Assembly (NCBI GenBank): GCA_902800435.1
Contig: CADCEQ010000004.1
Coordinates: 47,011 to 111,010, forward strand
Source: an uncultured Prevotellaceae bacterium
Lineage (GTDB): Bacteria > Bacteroidota > Bacteroidia > Bacteroidales > Bacteroidaceae
Direction of reading: 5' to 3'
Length of the DNA: 64,000 nt
Positions 52,630 through 62,319 of this stretch are shown here, piece after piece. Position numbers and translations under genes: made by a program. Position 1 is the stretch's first letter. Each line of letters begins with the position of its first letter. Below the pieces are notes generated by a model, which was not told the origin of the DNA, did not search any database, and saw only the letters and a program-made list of their open reading frames with translations.

Positions 52630-52685
52630 GCATCATTATCCCCACCTTCCGTGCTTCGCCGTTGAAAGCTTTGAGGAAACTGAAT

Positions 52686-52750
52686 TGAACCCGGCGGGTA
52701 GAGGGCCTCTACCCGCCGGGTTCAGTCGCTCTACCCGCCGGGTAGCGCAG
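52686..52750. terminator. Long hairpin with an extra arm copy between convergent genes
   Basis: Nearly perfect 19-base arms (52686-52704 with 52706-52724; GAACCCGGCGGGTAGAG) and a one-base centre, followed by a further CTCTACCCGCCGGG copy (52729-52742) that can fold on itself. Same layout as 788-842. Confidence 0.65.
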
Positions 52751-52772
52751 AGTAGGAAAAGCCTGCCCGGAA

Positions 52773-54827
52773 TTAGTTGATCAGGAAGATCTTGGTCTGA
52801 CCGTTGTAGGTGGCCTTGATGGTGGCACGGCCCTCAATGATGGGGCTCACCTCGAACTTCACGCCGGGCACGTCGGATTTTGCCTCCAGCTTGCTGCCCT
52901 TCAGCAGACGGCCGTAGACCTGATAGCGGTTCTGCTCGGCAAAGCCGTTCTGGGCGTTGAAGCGGACGGGCGTCGTGGGGATGTTCAGCTTCTGGCCGTC
53001 GGCGGTGATGGTGACCTGCGGCACCGTGGGAACAAATGCAGTAATACTGGCGGCTCCCTTGGAGAAGCCGATGCCGTGGAGGTCGAAGAGTCCCTGCGGA
53101 CGCTGCGGGCCCTGCTGGGGGCGACGCCCGCCAAACTGTCCGCGCTGCGGCTGTTCGGGCTGCTGCACCTCGGGACCATCAACGACGAGGTAAATGGCAT
53201 GTTTGCCGGTAAGACCCTCGACGGCGGGAACGGGGATGCCCACCAGACCGGTCTTGTTGTGGCCACCAGCAATAGTCTCAACTGCAATTTCCTTACCCTT
53301 CCAAGGGTCATCGAGCATAACGTGAATCTTAAAGTCACCCTTGCCGCTGGGTGTCAGATACAGATTCAGGTGGGCATTGTCGCCAGCCTTTGCGCCCTCA
53401 AATGCCTTCACGCCCTTGGTATCCTTGGCCAGGCCGCCGAAGCCGAAGTACTTGAAGCCGACGATGCCACCGTTCTGGATGCCGGCCAGGTCCATCGAGT
53501 TGTTCCACACGTCGTGGTTGTCCTGCATCCAGTTGTTGGCGTTGGGACCATAGACGAAGCAGGCGTAGCCGGCGCTATAATAATTATAAGGTGGCAGACC
53601 GAAAATCTGGAAGCCCTCGCTGGTCACCTCAGCACCAGTGTAGTGGTTGCCGTCGCTGGCCTTGGCCGTCCAGACATTATCCTTGGTGTAGGGGTCGTAG
53701 CCGGTAATAGTCACCTTACCACCCTTAGCCACGGGTTTCTTGTCCCACGTAATCTTCACGGGAGCCACCATAGCCTGACGGGCGTTGCCGAAGCCGCGTG
53801 GCGGACGGTGGTAGAAGACGTACCACTGGCCGTTGATCTCCTGGATGGAGCCGTGGGTGTTGTGGGCGAAGTTGGTGGTGATGAGTTTCGAGCCGTCCTC
53901 GTTCAGCACGACGCCACGGGAGTCGACCAGCACGCCGCCAGAGCGCCACGGACCGAGGGGCGAGTCGCCGAAGGCATAGCGCAGGGCGCTGTTGGTATTG
54001 CCCAGACCGTACTCCTTGCCAGAGTAGCCCGAGAACACCATGACGTACTTGTTGCCCACCTGACGGATGGAGCTGGCCTCGAAGAAGTTGAAGTCGAGCG
54101 GGTTCTGACCCTTGTAGAGGGCCTTGTACTCGCTGCCCTCCCTGTCGAGCAGACGGCCGTCGGCGCTGCTGGCGGGGATGAACGGGTCGATGGGCTCGGT
54201 GCCCTCGCGCTTCGAGTACATGGTCTTCTGGTCGAGCTCAACAGCCGTCGAGTGCTGGAAACCGTAGAACACGTAGGCGCGGTAGCCGATGTCGTAGTCC
54301 TTGTCCTTCTTGTCGGTGATGTTCTCGATGAACACCGAGGGGTCGAAGTCGATGATGGAGCCGGGCAGGCACTGGCGGCCGTCCTCGGTCAGGTTGACGG
54401 GCGTGAAGGGACCGTTGGGGCGGTCGCCCTTACACACCATCGGCGTGCGGCGCCAGCCGCGGCTGTGTGGGTAGAGCCAGTAGGTCTTCTTGCCTGTGGC
54501 GCGGTCGGTGGTGCATACCAGGTCGGGGGCGTACATCGTGTCCCACTGTCCGTCGACATACCACGTGAAGATGGGGCCTTCGTCGCGCCACTGCGAGAGG
54601 TCCTCGACGGGTGCCGACCACATACGGATGTCGGGACCGCAGTAGGCGGAGTAGTTCACGTCGTGCGAGCCGATGATGTAGGCACGCAGCTTGCCGGGGT
54701 TGTCAGGGTCCTCAAACACGCGGGGTTCGCCGTCGGGCACATGTTCCCACAGGGGCAGGTAGGGGTTCTGGGCATTGACTGCCGTGAAGCCTAAGAGTAG
54801 GGTTAACTGTAAAAAAAGTCTTTTCAT
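52773..54827 (-). CDS. GH43 family glycoside hydrolase with C-terminal accessory domains
   Basis: 684 residues with a signal peptide (1-19). The GH43 five-bladed propeller (~24-370) has the expected triad: Asp32 in VPDGEPRVFED, Asp162 in IDFDPSVFIE and Glu250 in NFFEASSIRQV. GH43 members act as arabinofuranosidases, beta-xylosidases or arabinanases; the specific activity is not readable here. A CBM6-like beta domain (~400-560) is followed by a Gln/Gly/Arg/Pro-rich linker (about 558-582, RGQFGGRRPQQG) and a final small beta domain. It is convergent with the PD-(D/E)XK gene and divergent from the first GH10 gene. Confidence 0.9.
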   Translation of the reverse strand: MKRLFLQLTLLLGFTAVNAQNPYLPLWEHVPDGEPRVFEDPDNPGKLRAYIIGSHDVNYSAYCGPDIRMWSAPVEDLSQWRDEGPIFTWYVDGQWDTMYAPDLVCTTDRATGKKTYWLYPHSRGWRRTPMVCKGDRPNGPFTPVNLTEDGRQCLPGSIIDFDPSVFIENITDKKDKDYDIGYRAYVFYGFQHSTAVELDQKTMYSKREGTEPIDPFIPASSADGRLLDREGSEYKALYKGQNPLDFNFFEASSIRQVGNKYVMVFSGYSGKEYGLGNTNSALRYAFGDSPLGPWRSGGVLVDSRGVVLNEDGSKLITTNFAHNTHGSIQEINGQWYVFYHRPPRGFGNARQAMVAPVKITWDKKPVAKGGKVTITGYDPYTKDNVWTAKASDGNHYTGAEVTSEGFQIFGLPPYNYYSAGYACFVYGPNANNWMQDNHDVWNNSMDLAGIQNGGIVGFKYFGFGGLAKDTKGVKAFEGAKAGDNAHLNLYLTPSGKGDFKIHVMLDDPWKGKEIAVETIAGGHNKTGLVGIPVPAVEGLTGKHAIYLVVDGPEVQQPEQPQRGQFGGRRPQQGPQRPQGLFDLHGIGFSKGAASITAFVPTVPQVTITADGQKLNIPTTPVRFNAQNGFAEQNRYQVYGRLLKGSKLEAKSDVPGVKFEVSPIIEGRATIKATYNGQTKIFLIN

Positions 54828-54865
54828 CGTTATAAGGGGTTTTAGATGTTAGTTATTACAGGATG

Positions 54866-54873
54866 CAAAGTTA
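54866..54873 (-). promoter_or_regulatory. -7 box of the GH43 gene
   Basis: Minus strand TAACTTTG, 39 bases before the start. Confidence 0.5.
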
Positions 54874-54948
54874 CCCAATCCCCGTCAAACGGCGTTTTTA
54901 TAATGTATCTTATTCTTTAGGATTTGTCCCTTTTTGGGGCGGGCGTTG

Positions 54949-54978
54949 TTGCTGAACGGGATAAAAGCGTTACCTTTG
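54949..54978 (+). promoter_or_regulatory. Promoter of the first GH10 gene
   Basis: TTG (54949-54951), 19 bases, TACCTTTG (54971-54978), leader about 15-20 bases. Confidence 0.7.
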
Positions 54979-54997
54979 CAGGAAAAATATATAAGGT

Positions 54998-57508
54998 ATG
55001 AAAAAACTAACGCTACTATCTATCCTGCTTGCAACCATTGCCGGGACCGTTACTGCACAGACCGAAGAGACCATCGACATCAGTGGTAACAACACGTCGT
55101 CGAACTATATCAGCTACAACAAGACCATCTCGCTGCCGGCCTCGAAGACCGTCAACGTGAAGATGGCACGCTACTGCTACTTCTCGTCGACCATCAGCGG
55201 CAGCGGACTTCTCAACCTCTACCCCGGCGGCGAGCGCAGCTACTTGGGCACGGAGAAGGGGGCGGCCTGGCCCAACTGGAACAACTATCGTGGCGACATA
55301 CACATCTACCCGTTCAAGGAGAACGCACCGTCGGCGGGCTTCTACGGCGTGGTGCTGGCTCACGGCGGCAAGTCGTTCTCGCCCGAGAATGTGGAGGACG
55401 CCGTGAAGCAGGGCAAGGTGAACACGTCGATGCAGAACAACCGCGTCACCCTGCACAGCGGCGCCACCATCTGCTGCGAAGCCAATAGCGCCGGAGCAGG
55501 CTTCCGCATCGGTGAGCTGCAGACGGAGGCCGGCTCGAGCATCATCGGCTATATGAAGAAGAACACGCGGGCGGCCTACTTCCTGTTGGGCTGTCTGAAC
55601 ACCGATGCCACGCTGGCAGGAACCATCGCGCCGCCCGACTATAGTGACACCCACCCGTTGGGCATCATCAAGGAGGGTAGGGGAACCTACCGCATCACCG
55701 GCAACCAGAACTACCTGACCGGGGCGCTCCGCGTGATGGAAGGCCGTGTGCTGGTGAATAACGACCGCTCGGAGGCTTTGGTAAAGAAAATGCGCGGTGG
55801 CTTAGGTGCCAAGACCAACGAAAACGAGGCCATCGCCTATGTCTTCACGAAGGGTGTGCTCGGCGGAACGGGAAGCATCGGCGGTAGCGTCGACCTCTAC
55901 GGCACCATTGACCCGGGCGACGTTGAAGCAGGTACGCTGACCATCCGGAACTATGCTACACCCACGAAGAACGCCCACCTCACCGTCCATCCTGCCTCGG
56001 TGCTGCGCTTCAGGATAGACAACGGCGTTGGCCGTCTGGACATTGGCGGTACGCTGAAATACAGCCAGTCGACGGAGGACTTCGCCACAAGCGACGCTCA
56101 GCCCGTTGTGATGCTTGAAGTACCTGACAGCTTTGAGGCTACGGTGGGCATCGAACTGACCCTTCTCACTGCCAAGACCAAGAGCGGAGACTGGCAGTTC
56201 CGCTTTCTGCAGCCAGGCAAGGGTACGTGGGTGCTTGAAGAGCAAAACGACGCCGACGGCTATAAGCTGGTGGCGCGGCTGACATCTATGGAAGATGCCA
56301 ACCCCGACAACCCTGAAGATCCAGATGCCACTGTGCCCATCGGTTCTCCGATGGGCCCCTACTACGATGACGGCATAGCCGACAACACCGACACCCACAC
56401 CCTGCGCTACTACGCCGAACGGAACGGCAAGAACCTCGGCGTGGCCGTCTCGTCATGGAAAGGCAATATGGACGAGGGCGGCAAGCAGTTCAACATGCTC
56501 GTGGCCGAGAACGAGATGAAGATGGAGACGCTGCAGCCGCAGCGCGGACAGTTCTCGTTCGGCAGTGCCGACGGCTTGGTGAGCTTCGCCCAGCGCAACA
56601 AGATGACCATGCGCGGCCACTGTCTCGTCTGGCACCAGCAGCAGCCCGAGTGGCTGAGCAGCGACGGCAAGAAGAACGACAAGGGGTGGACGCGCAAGGA
56701 GGCCCTGGAGATTATGAAGAGCCACATCACCAACGTCATGAAGCACTTCAAGGGCAAGGTCAAGGAGTGGGACGTGGTGAACGAGTGCCTGGACGACGAC
56801 CAGAGCATCATCCGCACCAACCCCGATGCCTACACCCTGCGCCAGAACGTCTGGCAGCGAGCCATCGGCGACGACTACATCGACTCGGCATTCGTCTATG
56901 CCCGCCAGGCCGACCCGACGGCCCTGCTCTACCTGAACGACTATGATGTGGAGATGCAGGGCAAGGCCAAGGCGGTCGCGTTCTATAACATCGTGAAACG
57001 CCTGCAGCAGCATGGCATCCCCATCGACGGCGTCGGCCTGCAGTGCCACTTCTCGGTGGGCAGCGTCGACTCGCTGAAGCTGGAGCGCACCATCCGGCGC
57101 TTCGGCGACGACGGGCTGAAGTGCATCATCACCGAACTGGACATGGGCGTCGGCTCCACATCGGCCAAGGACCTTGAGGAGCAGGCCCGCAACTACCGCG
57201 TCGTCACCGACATCATGCTCAACAACGAGAACTGTCCGTCGATGGTCATCTGGGGCATCAAGGACAACGACTCATGGCGCAGCGGCTCCAACCCGCTGCT
57301 CTACACCGCCCAGCTGGGTCGCAAGCCTGCCTGGTATGCTGTGCGCTCGGCCCTGCGCCACCGGTCCCTCGTTACCGATGTGAAGCCGGTGCAGGCTACC
57401 GTTGCCCCCTCTGATGCCATCTACGACATAAAAGGCCGCCGCATTGGTAGCGGCAGCCTTAAGTCTGGTATATATATAAAAGGTGGGCGTAAGATTGTGG
57501 TACGCTGA
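54998..57508 (+). CDS. GH10 endo-xylanase with a large N-terminal beta-solenoid-like domain
   Basis: 836 residues with a signal peptide (1-21). Residues ~22-430 resemble a passenger or beta-helix domain (YYLTGALRVMEGRVLVNN-like strands; LYGTIDPGDVEAGTLTIRNY) rather than a usual xylan-binding module. GH10 occupies ~470-795: acid/base Glu596 in WDVVNECLDDD and nucleophile Glu713 in CIITELDMGVG. The protein ends with IYDIKGRRIGSGSLKSGIY and a KGGRKIVVR tail, the C-terminal tag. It would cut the xylan main chain outside the cell. Its stop abuts the CotH stop with no spacing. Confidence 0.92.
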   Translation: MKKLTLLSILLATIAGTVTAQTEETIDISGNNTSSNYISYNKTISLPASKTVNVKMARYCYFSSTISGSGLLNLYPGGERSYLGTEKGAAWPNWNNYRGDIHIYPFKENAPSAGFYGVVLAHGGKSFSPENVEDAVKQGKVNTSMQNNRVTLHSGATICCEANSAGAGFRIGELQTEAGSSIIGYMKKNTRAAYFLLGCLNTDATLAGTIAPPDYSDTHPLGIIKEGRGTYRITGNQNYLTGALRVMEGRVLVNNDRSEALVKKMRGGLGAKTNENEAIAYVFTKGVLGGTGSIGGSVDLYGTIDPGDVEAGTLTIRNYATPTKNAHLTVHPASVLRFRIDNGVGRLDIGGTLKYSQSTEDFATSDAQPVVMLEVPDSFEATVGIELTLLTAKTKSGDWQFRFLQPGKGTWVLEEQNDADGYKLVARLTSMEDANPDNPEDPDATVPIGSPMGPYYDDGIADNTDTHTLRYYAERNGKNLGVAVSSWKGNMDEGGKQFNMLVAENEMKMETLQPQRGQFSFGSADGLVSFAQRNKMTMRGHCLVWHQQQPEWLSSDGKKNDKGWTRKEALEIMKSHITNVMKHFKGKVKEWDVVNECLDDDQSIIRTNPDAYTLRQNVWQRAIGDDYIDSAFVYARQADPTALLYLNDYDVEMQGKAKAVAFYNIVKRLQQHGIPIDGVGLQCHFSVGSVDSLKLERTIRRFGDDGLKCIITELDMGVGSTSAKDLEEQARNYRVVTDIMLNNENCPSMVIWGIKDNDSWRSGSNPLLYTAQLGRKPAWYAVRSALRHRSLVTDVKPVQATVAPSDAIYDIKGRRIGSGSLKSGIYIKGGRKIVVR

Positions 57509-59800
57509 TTATCGTACTACCACCTTGCGGCCATTGACGATGTAGATGCCCTTTGAGGGACGGTCAACCAGCTGGCCACTCAGATTATAGAACTTACCGT
57601 CAGCCGACTTGCTTCTGACGCTGGCCACATCGAGCGTCTCGGCAGAGGGAACGAGATAGGCGGCAGTGACGTTGGCGTTGCTGCCGCTGTTCACTTTCAT
57701 GGCATTGATGTGCACGAAACTGTCGTTGCGCGCCCTGCCCTCGTTGGTGGGAGCCGCCTTCAGGTCGGCCAAGGGCAGAACAACGGCCTGCAGCGCCGCG
57801 TCCCAGTAGGGGTCGCTGCTGTTGAACGACACGATGATCTGCTTATAGGGTCCGTGGTCGGTCAGTCGGTTGGCCAGGATGCGCAGTCCGCTCCCCGTGC
57901 CGCGCAGCACGAGCTTGTCGTACAGGCTGACGTCGGCAAAGAGCTTGTAGCTGACGGAGCTGAAGCCGGCCACGGTGCCGCCTCCGTTGACGTTGCGGTT
58001 CAGGTTCCATTCCGTGTTGACGGTCGTGGCCGTCGGCTGCGCGTTGGCGCCCGTGCCGTTCCACTCGTGGAACATCGAGGCCGTGAACTTCGTCCAGTCG
58101 TCGGGAGCTTCGAAGTCGTCGATGTCGACGTAGCTCATGATATAGCCAAGCACATTGTCGGTACGCACGGGGAAGTACTCCGTCAGCAGGCGCTGGCGCT
58201 CGGCCATATAGTGATTGTCGACGGTGTAGAGCTGACCGCGCGACTGCCACTGATGCACGTCGCGGCGGTAGTCGCCCCAGCGGGCTGCCTCAGCGTAGAT
58301 GGCGCCCGAGATGGTGTTGTAGAGGCTGTCCCACACCTCGACCACGCTCTGCTCGCCAAGCAGTCCGTCCTTGGCCAGCAGCTCCTTGGCGCGACGCAGG
58401 TAGCGGCGGGCGAAGTCGTCGTTCTGCAGCAGGTTCTGGAAGATGCCGGTGGGGAAGGCGTTGCCGTTGTTCTTCGAGAGCACGTTCTCACGGGCACTCT
58501 CGAAGATAATCTCCGTGTCCCAGCAGAGGAAGCGGAAGCCCTGGCTGTCCTCGCCCCGGCGGCGGATGGCGTACCAGTTATGGTGGTCCCAGTCGGTATT
58601 GCCGCCATACTGGTTGATAAGCATATAGTCAATGAAGGCGTCCACGTTGAGCAGCGTGTCCAGCTGCTGGTAGGCCGACTCGTCGGTGGCGGCGCGGGTG
58701 GCCGTCTCAACCATCAGCTCCCAGGCGTCGAGCGTGCCCTCGGCAGCTTCGATGTGGTTGCCGCCGTCCTCCTCAATCTTGACCACGTCGATGTCGCTCT
58801 TCTTGCCGCCCAGGTGGTCCTTGCCGAACTGTTCGTCCACACGTTCGGCCATGTTGTAGAGTCCCCAGTACATACCATTAAGAAAGAGGTGGACGTAGAG
58901 GGCGTTGATGCCCAGTCCGCTGATGCGGCGCTGCATGCGCCGGGCCCACACGTCGCGGGAGTACTGTGCCTTGGTGCGGTTGCTCTCGCTCCAGTGCTGC
59001 CAGGCGTTGCCGAAGTGGCAGCGCACCACCAGCTGGTCGAACTTCGACGGCTCGTCGTCGCCAAAGACGGGGTATTGCAGCGTCTTCGGCCCGTATTTCT
59101 CCTTGAACACCAGGCGGAACGAGTGCTTGGGGTTCTTCTCGGCCAGACGGCCGTGACCGCCGTGCAGTCGCAGACCGCAGGTCGTCGACAGGTCGTGCTT
59201 CTGGGGTCCGCCTATCAGCTCGATGCTGGCAGGGCGCGTCCAGCCGTGGCCCGTGGCGTCGCCCACCGGCGGACCGGTAAAGATATAGATGCCGCCCGTC
59301 TCCTCGTCGGGCTCATGGCTGAATAGGTTGTCGCGGTCGGTGACGATGGAGAGGATGGGCAGGTCCGACAGGCCATTCACAATCTTCTGCGCCAGCTGAC
59401 GGTTGCCGGTCATCTCCGGGTCCATGCCGTAGTCGGCGATGGCCGTGCCCCAGATCTGGGTGTACTCGCCCCATGTGTCGGGATAGCCCTTGGGATTGTC
59501 GGGCTGCGCCAGGACGGAGGAGGTGAAAATATACGTTGCCGTGGCTACGGGCGACAGTGAGTCGCCGATGACCTCGACCGCCCTTACCACCGTCGACTGC
59601 TCCAAGTGCAGCGGCTCGGTGTAGCGCTGGCTGGCGGCAGTGGGTGTGCTGCCGTCAAGGGTATAGTGGACATCCGTCCCCTCAATGGCAACAGTGATGG
59701 AGCGGTCGCTGTAAAGACCGTGCGGCTTGCTGAACTGGGGTTGTGCCTCAGCCATCAAGGTGGCAAGCAGAAGTGCAAAGATAGTGTTGGCTCGTGTCAT
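57509..59800 (-). CDS. CotH-kinase family secreted protein with N-terminal chitobiase-like domain
   Basis: 763 residues with a signal peptide (1-19). An N-terminal beta domain (~22-95, VHYTLDGSTPTAASQRYTEP) looks like the chitobiase/beta-hexosaminidase C-terminal or Fn3-like type. The CotH kinase region (~150-560) has LRLHGGHGRLAEKNPKHSFR, GLYNMAERVDEQFG and FLCWDTEIIFESARENV. A beta domain and the C-terminal tag (FYNLSGQLVDRPSKGIY, then NGRKVVVR) finish the protein. CotH relatives are atypical protein kinases; a role in a xylan cluster is not obvious. The start at 59800 is just below a -7 box (59809-59816), so the mRNA may lack a leader. Confidence 0.87.
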   Translation of the reverse strand: MTRANTIFALLLATLMAEAQPQFSKPHGLYSDRSITVAIEGTDVHYTLDGSTPTAASQRYTEPLHLEQSTVVRAVEVIGDSLSPVATATYIFTSSVLAQPDNPKGYPDTWGEYTQIWGTAIADYGMDPEMTGNRQLAQKIVNGLSDLPILSIVTDRDNLFSHEPDEETGGIYIFTGPPVGDATGHGWTRPASIELIGGPQKHDLSTTCGLRLHGGHGRLAEKNPKHSFRLVFKEKYGPKTLQYPVFGDDEPSKFDQLVVRCHFGNAWQHWSESNRTKAQYSRDVWARRMQRRISGLGINALYVHLFLNGMYWGLYNMAERVDEQFGKDHLGGKKSDIDVVKIEEDGGNHIEAAEGTLDAWELMVETATRAATDESAYQQLDTLLNVDAFIDYMLINQYGGNTDWDHHNWYAIRRRGEDSQGFRFLCWDTEIIFESARENVLSKNNGNAFPTGIFQNLLQNDDFARRYLRRAKELLAKDGLLGEQSVVEVWDSLYNTISGAIYAEAARWGDYRRDVHQWQSRGQLYTVDNHYMAERQRLLTEYFPVRTDNVLGYIMSYVDIDDFEAPDDWTKFTASMFHEWNGTGANAQPTATTVNTEWNLNRNVNGGGTVAGFSSVSYKLFADVSLYDKLVLRGTGSGLRILANRLTDHGPYKQIIVSFNSSDPYWDAALQAVVLPLADLKAAPTNEGRARNDSFVHINAMKVNSGSNANVTAAYLVPSAETLDVASVRSKSADGKFYNLSGQLVDRPSKGIYIVNGRKVVVR

Positions 59801-59808
59801 AATGGATG

Positions 59809-59816
59809 CAAAAATA
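59809..59816 (-). promoter_or_regulatory. -7 box touching the CotH start
   Basis: Minus strand TATTTTTG only nine bases before the ATG. Confidence 0.5.
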
Positions 59817-59924
59817 CTACAAAAAAGCGGGAAAACATGCTTCCGGCGGCAACTTTTTTGCTTTATGAAACATAAACGAAAGTATGAGACACAAATAATG
59901 GCGGTTGCTTTCGGCTTTTTTGGC

Positions 59925-59932
59925 TATCTTTG
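59925..59932 (+). promoter_or_regulatory. -7 box of the GH10-CE1 gene
   Basis: TATCTTTG with TTG at 59905-59907 (17-base spacer). Confidence 0.6.
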
Positions 59933-59955
59933 CACACAGAATGACTAAACCCTAA

Positions 59956-62229
<2,274 letters not shown>

Positions 62230-62261
62230 TGGTATGTAACATTATTATAAGTTAACGATAC

Positions 62262-62291
62262 AAAATGCGGCACTTGTTGCCGCATTTTTTT
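62262..62291 (+). terminator. Terminator of the GH10-CE1 gene overlapping the next promoter
   Basis: 11-bp hairpin (AAAATGCGGCA, 62262-62272, with 62278-62288), loop CTTGT, and a T run to 62291. Confidence 0.85.
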
Positions 62292-62293
62292 AT

Positions 62294-62301
62294 TACCTTT
62301 G
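62294..62301 (+). promoter_or_regulatory. -7 box of the terminal GH30 gene
   Basis: TACCTTTG two bases after the terminator T run; a TTG at 62274-62276 in the terminator hairpin could be its -33 (17-base spacer). Confidence 0.6.
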
Positions 62302-62319
62302 CACCGTAAAACTGTAAAT

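Noticed and set aside
53076..54794. Open plus-strand frame of 572 codons opposite GH43
   Set aside because: Shadow of the GH43 coding strand; the GH43 catalytic triad and signal peptide are on the other strand.
57710..59326. Open plus-strand frame of 538 codons opposite the CotH gene
   Set aside because: Shadow; no motif and no upstream promoter.
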